The position numbers and the translations under genes were made by a program. Positions 43,923 to 52,615 of a stretch of DNA of 64,000 bases are shown one piece after another. A model generated the notes under the pieces. The model saw only the letters and a list, made by a program, of their open reading frames with translations. It was not told the origin of the DNA and did no database searches. Within the stretch, counting starts at the first letter, position 1. Every line of letters begins with the position of its first letter. Origin of the DNA: a virus; IMG/VR virus record IMGVR_UViG_3300021490_000002, positions 17,255 to 81,254 of that record, one strand, 5' to 3'.

Positions 43923-44754
43923 CCTTCTTCCCTAGCTTTCTTTCTCTTGGTTGAATTACAAATTCATAATATTCCTCATCTGTAAGTCCCATTGAAGCAG
44001 CCCTTCTTTTATCTTCTGGACTCAACTCTACTTTCTTTCCTCCTTCTCCGCCACCTCCACCTTCACCAGTGTCTTCTCTAGGAGTCTTCTTTTGAGGTGG
44101 TTCGCCCTTAACTAAATTTGAATTCTCTGGAGCAGATAAGAATTTTTCTAAGAATTCCTTTGGAGATAATTCTGCGATACCGCCAGACTCTGTTTTCTCT
44201 TCTACGACATATTCTCCATCCTCATTCACCTTAAAGAAATGTTTTGTAATTAAATATATTTGTTCTGGATTGACTGCGTTCATCTGCGTGGCAAGGTTTA
44301 CCAGCTCAGCTTTCAACTTATAATCACTAAGTTCTCTTACTTTTTGTTCCCTTTCTTCTAATGCGCTTTTCACCTTCTCATACTCATCTTTAGGGACATA
44401 GTTCTCTAGCTGCTTTTTCAGCTTATCTAGCTCTCCAAGTAATTTCTCCTTTTCGTAGCGCTCCTTCTCCAACTCGTCCATCCGCTTCTTTTTCTCTTCC
44501 TCTTCCTTCTCCTTATACTTCTGCAATTCCTCTTCCAAAGACTTATACTTTTCCAGTTCTTCCTGTAGGGACTGTAAAGAATTTAGCTGTTCTTGAAGGT
44601 CGTTCATTTGTTTTTGAAGCTCACGGCGCTCTTTCTTTAACTTGTCTCTCTGTTCTATAACCTTCTTAAACTCAGTTTCAGGAATATACTTCCCTTCACC
44701 ACCTCCACCTTCAGGTGGAGTAGGATTGTTGTTATTAACTTTTCCATCACCCAT
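43909..44754 (-). CDS. Scaffold-like coiled-coil protein
   Basis: A 281-residue protein. A Gly/Pro-rich start is followed by a long charged coiled coil (residues ~25-130, Glu/Lys/Leu heptads). A compact region resembling phage scaffolds comes next (VNLATQMNAVNPEQIYLITKHFFKVNEDGEYVV, then LSPKEFLEKFLSAPENSNLV), then a disordered Gly/Glu-rich linker and a short C-terminal helix. It is encoded directly after portal and preceded by a consensus promoter at 44788-44816, consistent with a need for high expression. Confidence 0.75.
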   Translation of the reverse strand: MGDGKVNNNNPTPPEGGGGEGKYIPETEFKKVIEQRDKLKKERRELQKQMNDLQEQLNSLQSLQEELEKYKSLEEELQKYKEKEEEEKKKRMDELEKERYEKEKLLGELDKLKKQLENYVPKDEYEKVKSALEEREQKVRELSDYKLKAELVNLATQMNAVNPEQIYLITKHFFKVNEDGEYVVEEKTESGGIAELSPKEFLEKFLSAPENSNLVKGEPPQKKTPREDTGEGGGGGEGGKKVELSPEDKRRAASMGLTDEEYYEFVIQPRERKLGKKDEEE

Positions 44755-44787
44755 AGTTTATACCTCCTTCATATATGATTTCTGTTG

Positions 44788-44816
44788 ATTATATATTTAT
44801 TTCTTATTGCTGTCAA
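44788..44816 (-). promoter_or_regulatory. Consensus sigma70 promoter for scaffold and downstream genes
   Basis: On the - strand TTGACA (44816-44811), a 17-base spacer and TATAAT (44793-44788) match the sigma70 consensus at every position. The -35 box lies inside the 3' end of the portal gene. Transcription would start near 44781, giving a short leader before AAGGAGG and the scaffold ATG at 44754. Confidence 0.9.
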
Positions 44817-46257
44817 CTGCAGAAAAGGAAACCATCTTAGCTAATTTACCTTTTTGTATCTGGGAAATAGGAAGAGGAAGGATATACGTTAGTTCTCTAA
44901 TTAATTCGGAGACGTATTCTGGGGATAAACCTGTTTGCACTAAATTGGAAATATTTAAAGTTGATACAATCCAGGACTGTAGTGAGTCTAAGGAAAAAGT
45001 ATCTGGGTATAATATTTCAAGGTCATCCCCTGCTTCTTTACCTATATACTTTCCAATCGTCTGGAATATTCTTTTTTCAACTAGGGCCATACTTTTACAA
45101 AATTTTGCAAGCTTATTAGATACATACTCCATATCAAACGAACCGTCGTATCTCTGTATCCCAGACAAATACATTGCAAAAAATATTGCGTCTCTCACAA
45201 TCTTCCACACATTTCCCATACCGCTGACTGGAGGGGAAATGTAGTTTGGAGGATGTCCTGTATTTGCAGGAAATGTTAGAACAGTGGACTTTGCTAATCT
45301 CCGTAATGCAGGGTCCAGCCCTTGTTCAATAAATGAGTCTGCATTAGCTAGTTCAAGGTAGAGGTTATATTCTTCATCGTATTGCATCTGTCTTAATTCA
45401 GATTGTTTGGCTTGCCATTCTTCAATACTTCCATCGTCTGGAAGTGTAAGCTGGTAAAATGCATTTCTTTCCCCCAGCTCCTCTGCGAGCGAGATGTTGT
45501 TTAAAATTCCTTTCATTATGTAAGCTAATCCCAAACCTAATCCTTGGCGTCTATTGATTCTGAAAGAAGACGGAAAGTTGAGCTGAAACACAGGTGTGTA
45601 GCCTAACCCATGCTCAAATGGCTTTACGATATTGTTACCGTTCTCATCAACTTCATAAATTTTTTCGTAATCTACGATAATATAAACATCTACTTCATCT
45701 CCCTCAACAACTTTTGTTGTTTTAAAGGTTGCCCACATAAATCCATGCCGTCTCCTCTTATCCCAATTGATTAACTGGGTAGGAGAAAATAAGGAAACTG
45801 TAGGCATTATTTCTTCCGCAGAACTACTATACTCTGGAAAGTCCACCCCTTCGTCTATAGAGGTAAATGCGTAATCAACAAAGATATATGCCGAGCCAAA
45901 GTAAGCAGATAAGATTCCTGCCTCACACATAAAGTCGTCCAACGGGTCTCCATAACCCGTAGCATCGTCAATAAAATCCAAATATTCATCTACGCCTTTT
46001 CTAATTACACCCTCTTTAAAAATTGGCTCTACAAAAGAATTCAAAACCTTTCTAGCTATGTCAAAGTACCATGCTCTTTTCAAACGAGTTTGATAGGCAG
46101 AAGAGTCTTCAAAGCTATGTTGTAATAAATAATCTTTCGTAACAAAGTCTTCCCCACCTTCAAGAGCATCTAATAGAAAGTCATATTCGTTGGCATATTT
46201 ATCATACAAAGGATGATTGTCCATGCGGTCTTTTATACCAGGTAATTTGTAACCCAT
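44797..46257 (-). CDS. Portal protein (DUF4055-like)
   Basis: The dodecameric portal through which DNA is packaged. ATG 46257 is preferred over the TTG at 46272, which lies within the ribosome site GGGGGG. The N-terminal part (DYLLQHSFEDSSAYQTRLKRAWYFDIARKVLNSFVEPIF) matches the DUF4055 portal pattern of a helix with E...Y..R..RA..... and V....G...F. Further segments (SAYFGSAYIFVDYA, GYTPVFQLNFPSS and a C-terminal helical part with SNLVQTGLSPEYVSELIREL) agree with a portal. Length 486 residues is normal. It is followed by the scaffold. Confidence 0.8.
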   Translation of the reverse strand: MGYKLPGIKDRMDNHPLYDKYANEYDFLLDALEGGEDFVTKDYLLQHSFEDSSAYQTRLKRAWYFDIARKVLNSFVEPIFKEGVIRKGVDEYLDFIDDATGYGDPLDDFMCEAGILSAYFGSAYIFVDYAFTSIDEGVDFPEYSSSAEEIMPTVSLFSPTQLINWDKRRRHGFMWATFKTTKVVEGDEVDVYIIVDYEKIYEVDENGNNIVKPFEHGLGYTPVFQLNFPSSFRINRRQGLGLGLAYIMKGILNNISLAEELGERNAFYQLTLPDDGSIEEWQAKQSELRQMQYDEEYNLYLELANADSFIEQGLDPALRRLAKSTVLTFPANTGHPPNYISPPVSGMGNVWKIVRDAIFFAMYLSGIQRYDGSFDMEYVSNKLAKFCKSMALVEKRIFQTIGKYIGKEAGDDLEILYPDTFSLDSLQSWIVSTLNISNLVQTGLSPEYVSELIRELTYILPLPISQIQKGKLAKMVSFSAVDSNKK

Positions 46258-46272
46258 ACGAGTACCCCCCAA

Positions 46273-48846
46273 TTATTTTTGCCAAATTTCTGTTGCCTTA
46301 CAATCGGCCTCTAGTGGAATCTTCCACATAAAATCCTTTACAAACGGATATTTCTCTTTGATTTTATTTTCCATACAATCCTTGACTAGACTTTTTATGT
46401 AATCTTGAGGGACGTCATTTCTGACTTCTAAGATGACTTCATCATGAACTTCTCCCCAGAAATTTACCTTATTTATGTATAAAGGGCAACTTATCTTTTT
46501 TCCAGCCCTTCTTACAATTACCTTTTCCGACCTTAGCCTCTCCATAATAGTATTGAGAGCCATCAAGAAAATGTCTGATGCAGTAGATTGGACGCATGTA
46601 TTGACCGCTTTTCTGTAAACACTAGCATCCAACTTATTAAACCTTCTGATTCTTCCAGTAGCCGTCCTAATAAAAAGATTTTTTTCTACAAATGCATGGA
46701 CTTCTTGTATCCAATTGTATATAGATTGCATTCCCTCAAAATAATCGTCAATAAATTTTTGTGCCGTTTCTGTATCCCAACTTCCATCAGGTAATTTCAT
46801 TTTTAACCTCTTAGCGAGGCCTTCTGCAGTCATTCCATATAAAATTCCAAAAGTAATTGTTTTAGCACGTTGTCTGTAAGTTATCACTCCATGTTTCTTG
46901 TTTTCCTCATCCAACTTGATAAGTTCATCATATGGAATCTTAAATGCCTTTGATGCAACATAAGAATGGAAGTCAAGTCCAGAAACACAAGCTTCCAATA
47001 TCTCCTCAGATTTAGCATAAGCGCCTGCAACCCTTACCTCAATCTGGGAATAGTCAGCAGACAATAAATAATACCCTGGCCTAGCCCTAAATAAAGCTCG
47101 CATTGCAGAATCTCTAGGAATATTCTGTATGTTTATCTGGTTTGTTTTTCCTAGTCCTACAACATCACTTCCACCAGACGAGGTCCTACCAGAACGAGTT
47201 GTATTTGTCTTGAAAGAAGCATAAACCAAATCTCCCTGCCGTCTTTGTTTAATCCCCTTGACGTATGTATTAAATTCCTTGGATATTTTCCTATAAAGCA
47301 AGAGTAATTTCGATAAAGTATGATTTTTTCCTTCCTCCGTCTCCATGAATTCCACTAAGACTTCTTTTTTCAAGGAAGTAAAGTTTAAGTGTGGGAAAAA
47401 CTGATTATACACTTCTAGTAACTGAGGATTTGAATTAGGATTAATTTCACACCCATATTTTTTCTTATACCATTTTCCCTCTGGTGTATTTCGTATATGT
47501 CGGAGTAGGATTTCAACTTTAGCACTTAATTTTTTTTCCACCTTTTTCCACATTTCTTCATTGATTGTTATACCATTAGCTTCCATATCCCGCAACGCAT
47601 TCTTAGCATCCATCACAATACTATAAATAAAGTCTAACTTGTTCTTCTTTACTTCCTGCAGCGCTAAAAAATATAATATAGAAGTTACCACACCATCACC
47701 AGCACAATATTTGTAAATCTCTTCTGGAGAAAGGAAATCAAGGTTTTTCTCCTTCTTTGCTCTCGCTTTTATTTCGCCTCCCCAGTGTGAAAGTTCAGGA
47801 ACATATTCGTAGGCCAAAGAAGCCAAATTATACTTTTTTCTTCCTTGGTTAATAAGATAACAGGCATCCATAGGGTCGCCAGAGATTCGCACTCTAATTC
47901 CAGTATGCTTATAAATAACACCCGTATCGTACGTGGCGTTAAAAGCAACGGCCTTTGTTTTATCCAATGCCCTAGCCAAATCCGCAGTCCATTCTCCCGT
48001 ATATATAATTACTTTTTCTTTTGGATACTCAAGCGTAAATTTTCCAGGACTGTATGTAGTTTCAGGTAGGCTTTGGAAGAAAGTAAATACAGTACAAATA
48101 TGATTGCAATATTCTTTACCGTAAAACCAATCTAGTGCTGACCTACCTTTAGCATCAACCTCACATTTTGTTTCCAGGTCAAAAGTAACAATCTTCCCCT
48201 CGTATTCTTTTAATTTTTCTATCATTTCTTTTTCTGAGGAAACTTTAGTGAAGTAAAAATCAAAAGAAGATTGGAAATTTATCCCTGGAATTTCCCTAAA
48301 TAAATTTTCAATTGTTTTGCCTTCATGCTTTAGGAATTCACCATAAGCTCTTTTTACAGATTGTTTATCGGGAGAACCAAAACTCCACTCTACATGACGA
48401 CGGATGTAATAGGCTGGATGGTAAATACATGCATAGAATTTTCCGTCTTTCTGAATAACTTTTCCGTGCGTTTCTTTTAACTCCAAGCCGAGGATTCTTT
48501 TCACTGCAAACTGACCTAATAATATAAATAGATTTCCTTTAAATCTATCTAATTCATGTTTATGAAGTTTAAAACATCTCTTGGCCGTAGGCTCTAATAG
48601 TTTTTCTCCATCGGGAAAGCACTTTACTACATTAAACCTGTATGTATCTTTCCTTTCAATCCCAAATTTTGCTAGTAACTTAAATATGAATTCTCCACTC
48701 ATTCCAACTAAATTGTCCCCCTGAATAGATTCCTGTCTTCCAGGAGACTCACCTATAAGACAGACTTTCCCTTTTGGATTTCCTCTAGTAGGAACATATT
48801 TATTAGCCACGAATTGACATTTAAAACAAGCTTCTGTTTTAGGCAT
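46273..48846 (-). CDS. UDG-family A DNA polymerase fusion
   Basis: An 857-residue replicative polymerase with three parts. Residues 1-170 are a family 4-like uracil-DNA glycosylase: Fe-S cysteines C7, C10, C76 and C91, motif GESPG (32-36) and HPA (143-145). Residues ~215-395 form a 3'-5' exonuclease with FDLET (D223, E225), NATYD (N303, D307) and CAGD (D384). Residues ~410-857 form a Pol I palm and fingers: motif A DYSQIEVR (from D598), motif B RAKTITFGILYG (R660, K662, F666, Y670) and motif C VHDEV (H801-E803). Phe666 suggests normal discrimination against dideoxynucleotides. The enzyme appears intact. It overlaps the primase-helicase gene by 8 bases. Confidence 0.95.
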   Translation of the reverse strand: MPKTEACFKCQFVANKYVPTRGNPKGKVCLIGESPGRQESIQGDNLVGMSGEFIFKLLAKFGIERKDTYRFNVVKCFPDGEKLLEPTAKRCFKLHKHELDRFKGNLFILLGQFAVKRILGLELKETHGKVIQKDGKFYACIYHPAYYIRRHVEWSFGSPDKQSVKRAYGEFLKHEGKTIENLFREIPGINFQSSFDFYFTKVSSEKEMIEKLKEYEGKIVTFDLETKCEVDAKGRSALDWFYGKEYCNHICTVFTFFQSLPETTYSPGKFTLEYPKEKVIIYTGEWTADLARALDKTKAVAFNATYDTGVIYKHTGIRVRISGDPMDACYLINQGRKKYNLASLAYEYVPELSHWGGEIKARAKKEKNLDFLSPEEIYKYCAGDGVVTSILYFLALQEVKKNKLDFIYSIVMDAKNALRDMEANGITINEEMWKKVEKKLSAKVEILLRHIRNTPEGKWYKKKYGCEINPNSNPQLLEVYNQFFPHLNFTSLKKEVLVEFMETEEGKNHTLSKLLLLYRKISKEFNTYVKGIKQRRQGDLVYASFKTNTTRSGRTSSGGSDVVGLGKTNQINIQNIPRDSAMRALFRARPGYYLLSADYSQIEVRVAGAYAKSEEILEACVSGLDFHSYVASKAFKIPYDELIKLDEENKKHGVITYRQRAKTITFGILYGMTAEGLAKRLKMKLPDGSWDTETAQKFIDDYFEGMQSIYNWIQEVHAFVEKNLFIRTATGRIRRFNKLDASVYRKAVNTCVQSTASDIFLMALNTIMERLRSEKVIVRRAGKKISCPLYINKVNFWGEVHDEVILEVRNDVPQDYIKSLVKDCMENKIKEKYPFVKDFMWKIPLEADCKATEIWQK

Positions 48847-50578
48847 CTGTAGCCTCCTCTAAATATTTATCCTGAGTAAAGGCCATTAAATCTTCCACGT
48901 AAAAGATATTACAACGACCGCCTTTGGTATATCTTCCAGCATCCACCTTGACCGACATATCTGGAACAAAAGAAGAGTCAGAGTCTGCAGACCTTTCCCT
49001 ATGAACAATTACAATTGTATCTGAGTCAGATGCTCCTGCACCTGTCCACGCAATATCAAAATAGTTCATGTTCTCTGCTTTCTTTATATCTATCTTCTTT
49101 GGCTGGGCGATAGCTACAATAATAGCATTTAAGTCTATAGTTAGAACTTTTAGTGTTTTATAAATATTTTCAATGGCCTCTACTTTTGTTTGATTTTTTG
49201 GTATATTTCTGACCATATACTGGACATTATCAAAAACAAAAAATTTCACCCCATATTTATGGTGTACATCCCTAAATGTGTTTTCTAGTTGTTGTGGAGT
49301 TAAAGTCCCCTGGAAGCCTAAGTATAAGGGAATATTCTTCATGACAAAATTGAGTAATTCTACCTTTCCTACCGACCTTCCTATCCCATAATACATGCCA
49401 ACAGCCATGTTTAAAATAACCTGCGGAGGCATTTCCATACAATAAAATAATGTAGGAATACCATTCAACGCATAATATAAAGCTAAAGACAAACTAAACG
49501 TAGTCTTACCCACTTTAGGTAGGCCTGTTAAAGTAATTAGCTGCCCTTCTCTAAAACCAGAGTTTAAAATTTTGTTAAATGATTTGAGATAAGTAGGATA
49601 GTATTCAACGTTAGTTTCTTCTATGGCTAAATCTACTATATCCTTCGGCGTATAAATAGACGGGATTTCAGGAGACTTGGCCTGGGTCTTCAATCGTCTA
49701 ACTGCATCTTTCCCATATTTCTTATAATAGTCGGCTAGGTCACATCCCTCTGGGATAGGAAGGATATAGCACCTATACCTTCCTAACCTTTCCAACCATT
49801 TCTCTATTCCCTTTTTCCCAGCTTCGTCACCATCAAAGGCTAGATATATTTTTTCTGCTTTAGAAAGCAGCTCAACCCAACGGTCATCTATAGAAGTAGC
49901 TCCATTAGTCACTCCAACAGCGTTCGTAAACCCACAGGCAAAAGCAATTATAGTATCCTTTTCACCTTCACATAGAATAATTTCCTTCGCTTTTCCTGTA
50001 TGCAATACCGTCTCTCTAAAGAGCATGTTAGGAGCATCTTTTAACTTCTTATACTTTCCTTCTGACTCATCCTCTCCAAACCACACTCTTAATTTTATAT
50101 CATAGAGCTGGGGATTTCTACCGCCTTCTAAGTCAACAAAGTGGGGTATAACTAAGTACTGCCTTCCTTCTCTCTCCAGATAGCCTAGCTTAAACAATCT
50201 AACAATTTTTTCACTAATGCCCCATTCATCTAATAATATCTGGAGTAAGTATGCGTTCTTTTTCTGTAATAAATTTGCGTGTGCTCTTTCTACAAGTTTA
50301 TAATTTTCCTCTGAGACAGGTTTTACCTTCTTTCCTTTAGGTCCACTTACACTTTTAACTAAACCTAAGAGTTTCTTAAGTTTAAATAAATTGCCTGAGA
50401 TATTATCGCTAGTATGGTGATTGGCATGTTTACAATCCCATAAACCATTAAATTTATTAATATAAAATTTCCAGTCAGATAGCTTACATATAGGACACGT
50501 CTTAACTACAATTTGGGAGTCCGTTTCTCGATACTCCCAACCCATAGCTTGAACAAAATCAAGAGGAGACTCTTGCAC
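48839..50578 (-). CDS. Primase-helicase (T7 gp4-like)
   Basis: A 579-residue bifunctional replication protein. An N-terminal zinc-finger-like set (CPIC at 28-31, then CKHANHH at 49-55) precedes a linker and a TOPRIM domain (ILCEGEKD at 201-208 with Glu204; FDGDEAG at 248-254). The C-terminal DnaB/RecA-type helicase has Walker A GLPKVGKT (352-359), VFD (Walker B, near 448-450) and an arginine-rich end (RERSADSDSS). It primes lagging-strand synthesis and unwinds DNA. It is encoded directly upstream of the polymerase. Confidence 0.92.
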   Translation of the reverse strand: MQESPLDFVQAMGWEYRETDSQIVVKTCPICKLSDWKFYINKFNGLWDCKHANHHTSDNISGNLFKLKKLLGLVKSVSGPKGKKVKPVSEENYKLVERAHANLLQKKNAYLLQILLDEWGISEKIVRLFKLGYLEREGRQYLVIPHFVDLEGGRNPQLYDIKLRVWFGEDESEGKYKKLKDAPNMLFRETVLHTGKAKEIILCEGEKDTIIAFACGFTNAVGVTNGATSIDDRWVELLSKAEKIYLAFDGDEAGKKGIEKWLERLGRYRCYILPIPEGCDLADYYKKYGKDAVRRLKTQAKSPEIPSIYTPKDIVDLAIEETNVEYYPTYLKSFNKILNSGFREGQLITLTGLPKVGKTTFSLSLALYYALNGIPTLFYCMEMPPQVILNMAVGMYYGIGRSVGKVELLNFVMKNIPLYLGFQGTLTPQQLENTFRDVHHKYGVKFFVFDNVQYMVRNIPKNQTKVEAIENIYKTLKVLTIDLNAIIVAIAQPKKIDIKKAENMNYFDIAWTGAGASDSDTIVIVHRERSADSDSSFVPDMSVKVDAGRYTKGGRCNIFYVEDLMAFTQDKYLEEATDA

Positions 50579-50590
50579 AACTACACCCTC

Positions 50591-51505
50591 CTATTTCAGA
50601 ACCGTATTGACAATTCTTATTTTATGGAAGCCTAATCTGGAGAATAAAGACAAAACCTCACATTCGGTGAAAAGTTCGGAGTGAGGAAGTATCCATAGAT
50701 AGGGCTTATATCTAATTATAAAACTCTTTAGTTTTTCTTCTAACTCTTGAAGCAAAGAAGAACTAAGAATGATTCCTAGCTTTTTTAGTTGATAACCTTT
50801 GGAAACAGTAAGGTAGGCACACTCCCAAAAGCTAAACCCTAAATTTTTATGTGGAAATATTTTTATTAATTGTTTCTTGACAAAACATCTGGAAAAATGA
50901 ACCTTTAAGAAAGGTTTTTTATTATCTCTTTTACTATCTCTTATATGTAGAAGTTTCTTATGGGCACTACTTATAGTCTCTTTTAAATTGTCGAGGTCAG
51001 GATATAAAAAAGTGGGTTTATTCCTGCAAGTATAAAGCATCAATTTTTCTATAGCAATCAATGATGCTGGGATATAAGAAAAGTTATCAGAGGTATTTAT
51101 TAGAAGACATAGATAGTATATTCTAAATGCATCTTTCCTTCTCAATTTGACCTCTTCTGTCGCTTTACAAAAAATAGGAAGGAAATCCCTAGGAAGAGCT
51201 GCATAACTACTTCCTTCTCTTTCCAGAATGTTCAGAGCTACTGGAATTACTTTATCAGAGAGAATATGTTTTGGAGTTGGAGTGAAATAAGGATACTTGT
51301 TTTTGTAATATTCTAGCGACTTTTTTATTACGGCAGTAAAGATTTCAACATCTTTTAGGTTAGGATACTTTATGAGTAGGTCATATATTTGTTTCTCACT
51401 TATGAGACTTCTTACTTCGTCTTGCGGAAAGTTTGACTCCCAGATTTCTTGCAGCAAATTCAAATAGTTGCGTATGATTCTGGGAGATAATCTCTGTAAC
51501 AACAT
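50591..51505 (-). CDS. Unknown replication-region protein (304 aa)
   Basis: A 304-residue basic, helix-rich protein between the primase-helicase and a small DNA-binding-like protein. ATG 51505 follows AAGGAGT by 7-8 bases, so the start is convincing even though the gene overlaps its upstream neighbour by 110 bases. No motif is recognised; Lys/Arg-rich parts (HKKLLHIRDSKRDNKKPFLK) could bind nucleic acid. A helicase loader or accessory role is a guess from position. Confidence 0.6.
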   Translation of the reverse strand: MLLQRLSPRIIRNYLNLLQEIWESNFPQDEVRSLISEKQIYDLLIKYPNLKDVEIFTAVIKKSLEYYKNKYPYFTPTPKHILSDKVIPVALNILEREGSSYAALPRDFLPIFCKATEEVKLRRKDAFRIYYLCLLINTSDNFSYIPASLIAIEKLMLYTCRNKPTFLYPDLDNLKETISSAHKKLLHIRDSKRDNKKPFLKVHFSRCFVKKQLIKIFPHKNLGFSFWECAYLTVSKGYQLKKLGIILSSSLLQELEEKLKSFIIRYKPYLWILPHSELFTECEVLSLFSRLGFHKIRIVNTVLK

Positions 51506-51737
51506 TGACCAAACTCCTTATCAAAATGTTAATAGGTATTCCAACCTCACTGCTTAACCTTCTGAGTTTATCTAAAGTCCTTTTCTCTAACTCCATTTTA
51601 AAAGGTAATAAATAAGTATTTGAATCTGGAGTTGGAGGCAATATAGGCGGATTACAAGTATCCTTCAATGCCTCCAGAAATAGTAAGAAGACAAAGTCTC
51701 TAAACGATTCATACTCCTTTTCTCTGAATTTACTCAT
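51396..51737 (-). CDS. Ribbon-helix-helix-like small DNA-binding protein
   Basis: A 113-residue protein. The segment LLPFKMELEKRTLDKLRRLSSEVGIPINILIRSLVNVV (residues ~43-80) has the strand-helix-helix pattern of Arc/CopG regulators, and the C-terminus is basic (ARRSKKSHK). The start at ATG 51737 has no clear Shine-Dalgarno site and lies just after a terminator hairpin, so expression is probably low or read-through dependent. It shares 110 bases with the next gene. It may regulate replication genes. Confidence 0.6.
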   Translation of the reverse strand: MSKFREKEYESFRDFVFLLFLEALKDTCNPPILPPTPDSNTYLLPFKMELEKRTLDKLRRLSSEVGIPINILIRSLVNVVTEIISQNHTQLFEFAARNLGVKLSARRSKKSHK

Positions 51738-51751
51738 AACATTCTAAAATC

Positions 51752-51778
51752 AAGGCCACCTTATTTAAAGGTGGCCTT
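51752..51778 (-). terminator. Hairpin terminator after the Lys-rich protein gene
   Basis: The perfect stem AAGGCCACCTT / AAGGTGGCCTT with a 5-base loop lies 7 bases beyond the stop of the gene at 51786. Read on the - strand it is followed by GATTTTA, a short U-run. Partial read-through would feed the replication genes downstream. Confidence 0.8.
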
Positions 51779-51785
51779 TGTTTCC

Positions 51786-52388
51786 TTAATCCTGTTCTAT
51801 TGTTTCTTGTCGATATTCTAACACATGAACAACACCATCATGTTCCAGACTCAGAGATACTTCTATTAATCCTTGGTCTATTGCATCGACCAAAAGTGAG
51901 ATAAGTCTAGCGAGTTTTGTTCCTTTTCCTGCTGGTCTAAGTTTATCCCTTTCCTCTACTTCCTGCGGTTTAGTTTCAATTACCTCTTCCACTTTCTCCT
52001 CTACTTTTTCTTCCACTTTCTCTTCCACTTTCTCCTCTACTTTCTTTTTAGACTTGGGTGTAGCTTTCTTCTTAGTTGCCTGTTTTTGTTTTGTGGTTTC
52101 TTTCTTCGCAGATGCCTTCTTTTTCGCAGGTGCTTTCTTTTTAGCTGGTTTCTCTAATTCATCTGGGTCTAAGATAGGTTCAGGCTCTACAGGCCCAGAA
52201 GTTTCCTCTGACCCATCTACCTCTGGAGAAGGAACGTCAGGTGAAGTCTCTATTTTCACCTCGTTTTCGTCCGCTTCTTCAGCAGGAACAAAATCGCTAC
52301 AACCAATCTCGTCTGGATTGGTGTCCTCGGATACCCCTTGGCAAGCTCCTTCTTTAAAAAAGATACACTCTCCACATCTTTTTGCCAT
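51786..52388 (-). CDS. Histone-like Lys-rich protein with N-terminal cysteine cluster
   Basis: A 200-residue protein in three parts. The N-terminus has four main cysteines (CGECIFFKEGAC...IGCSDF, residues 5-30), a possible zinc or Fe-S site. A disordered acidic/Pro part leads into an AKKKA-rich, histone H1-like segment (81-115) and five KVEE repeats (116-135). The C-terminal ~50 residues form a compact domain (LARLISLLVDAIDQGLIEVSLSLEHDG). It could bind DNA or bridge proteins in the replication region. Shine-Dalgarno site AGGAGGT. Confidence 0.65.
   Translation of the reverse strand: MAKRCGECIFFKEGACQGVSEDTNPDEIGCSDFVPAEEADENEVKIETSPDVPSPEVDGSEETSGPVEPEPILDPDELEKPAKKKAPAKKKASAKKETTKQKQATKKKATPKSKKKVEEKVEEKVEEKVEEKVEEVIETKPQEVEERDKLRPAGKGTKLARLISLLVDAIDQGLIEVSLSLEHDGVVHVLEYRQETIEQD
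51984..52043. repeat. Five 12-bp tandem repeats coding KVEE
   Basis: The 60 bases encode five successive Lys-Val-Glu-Glu units. The copies differ mostly at third codon positions (GTG/GTA, GAG/GAA). Tandem 12-mers of this type can change copy number by slippage, so the length may vary among related phages. Confidence 0.8.
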
Positions 52389-52399
52389 ATTTTTACCTC

Positions 52400-52588
52400 C
52401 TATTCATCTTTGTTTTCTAAGGAAATCTTACGATATTCTTTCAAGGCATTCCCTAGACTTGTACTTACCTTTCGTGCTTGTCTTGCACTAACCTTAGTCC
52501 CTTTTGTTTTGTAAAGGGTGTGGTAAGTTACGAATTCATGCCACAGACTTACACATTCTTCAAACTTTGCATCAAGTTCTGGTATCAT
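52400..52588 (-). CDS. Small helical protein (62 aa)
   Basis: A short protein starting at ATG 52588 after AAGGAGG. It appears all-helical and amphipathic (LDAKFEECVSLWHEFVTYHTLYK, then ARQARKVSTSLGNALKEYRKI). It lies between the SSB gene and the Lys-rich protein gene. Histone-like or SSB-partner roles are possible, but there is no motif. Confidence 0.6.
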   Translation of the reverse strand: MIPELDAKFEECVSLWHEFVTYHTLYKTKGTKVSARQARKVSTSLGNALKEYRKISLENKDE

Positions 52589-52615
52589 AGCTAAACCTCC
52601 TTAAATATAATATTG

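Noticed and set aside
44807-45244. A 145-residue + strand frame inside the portal gene
   Set aside because: Lies antisense to a well-supported portal gene, without ribosome site or convincing protein features.
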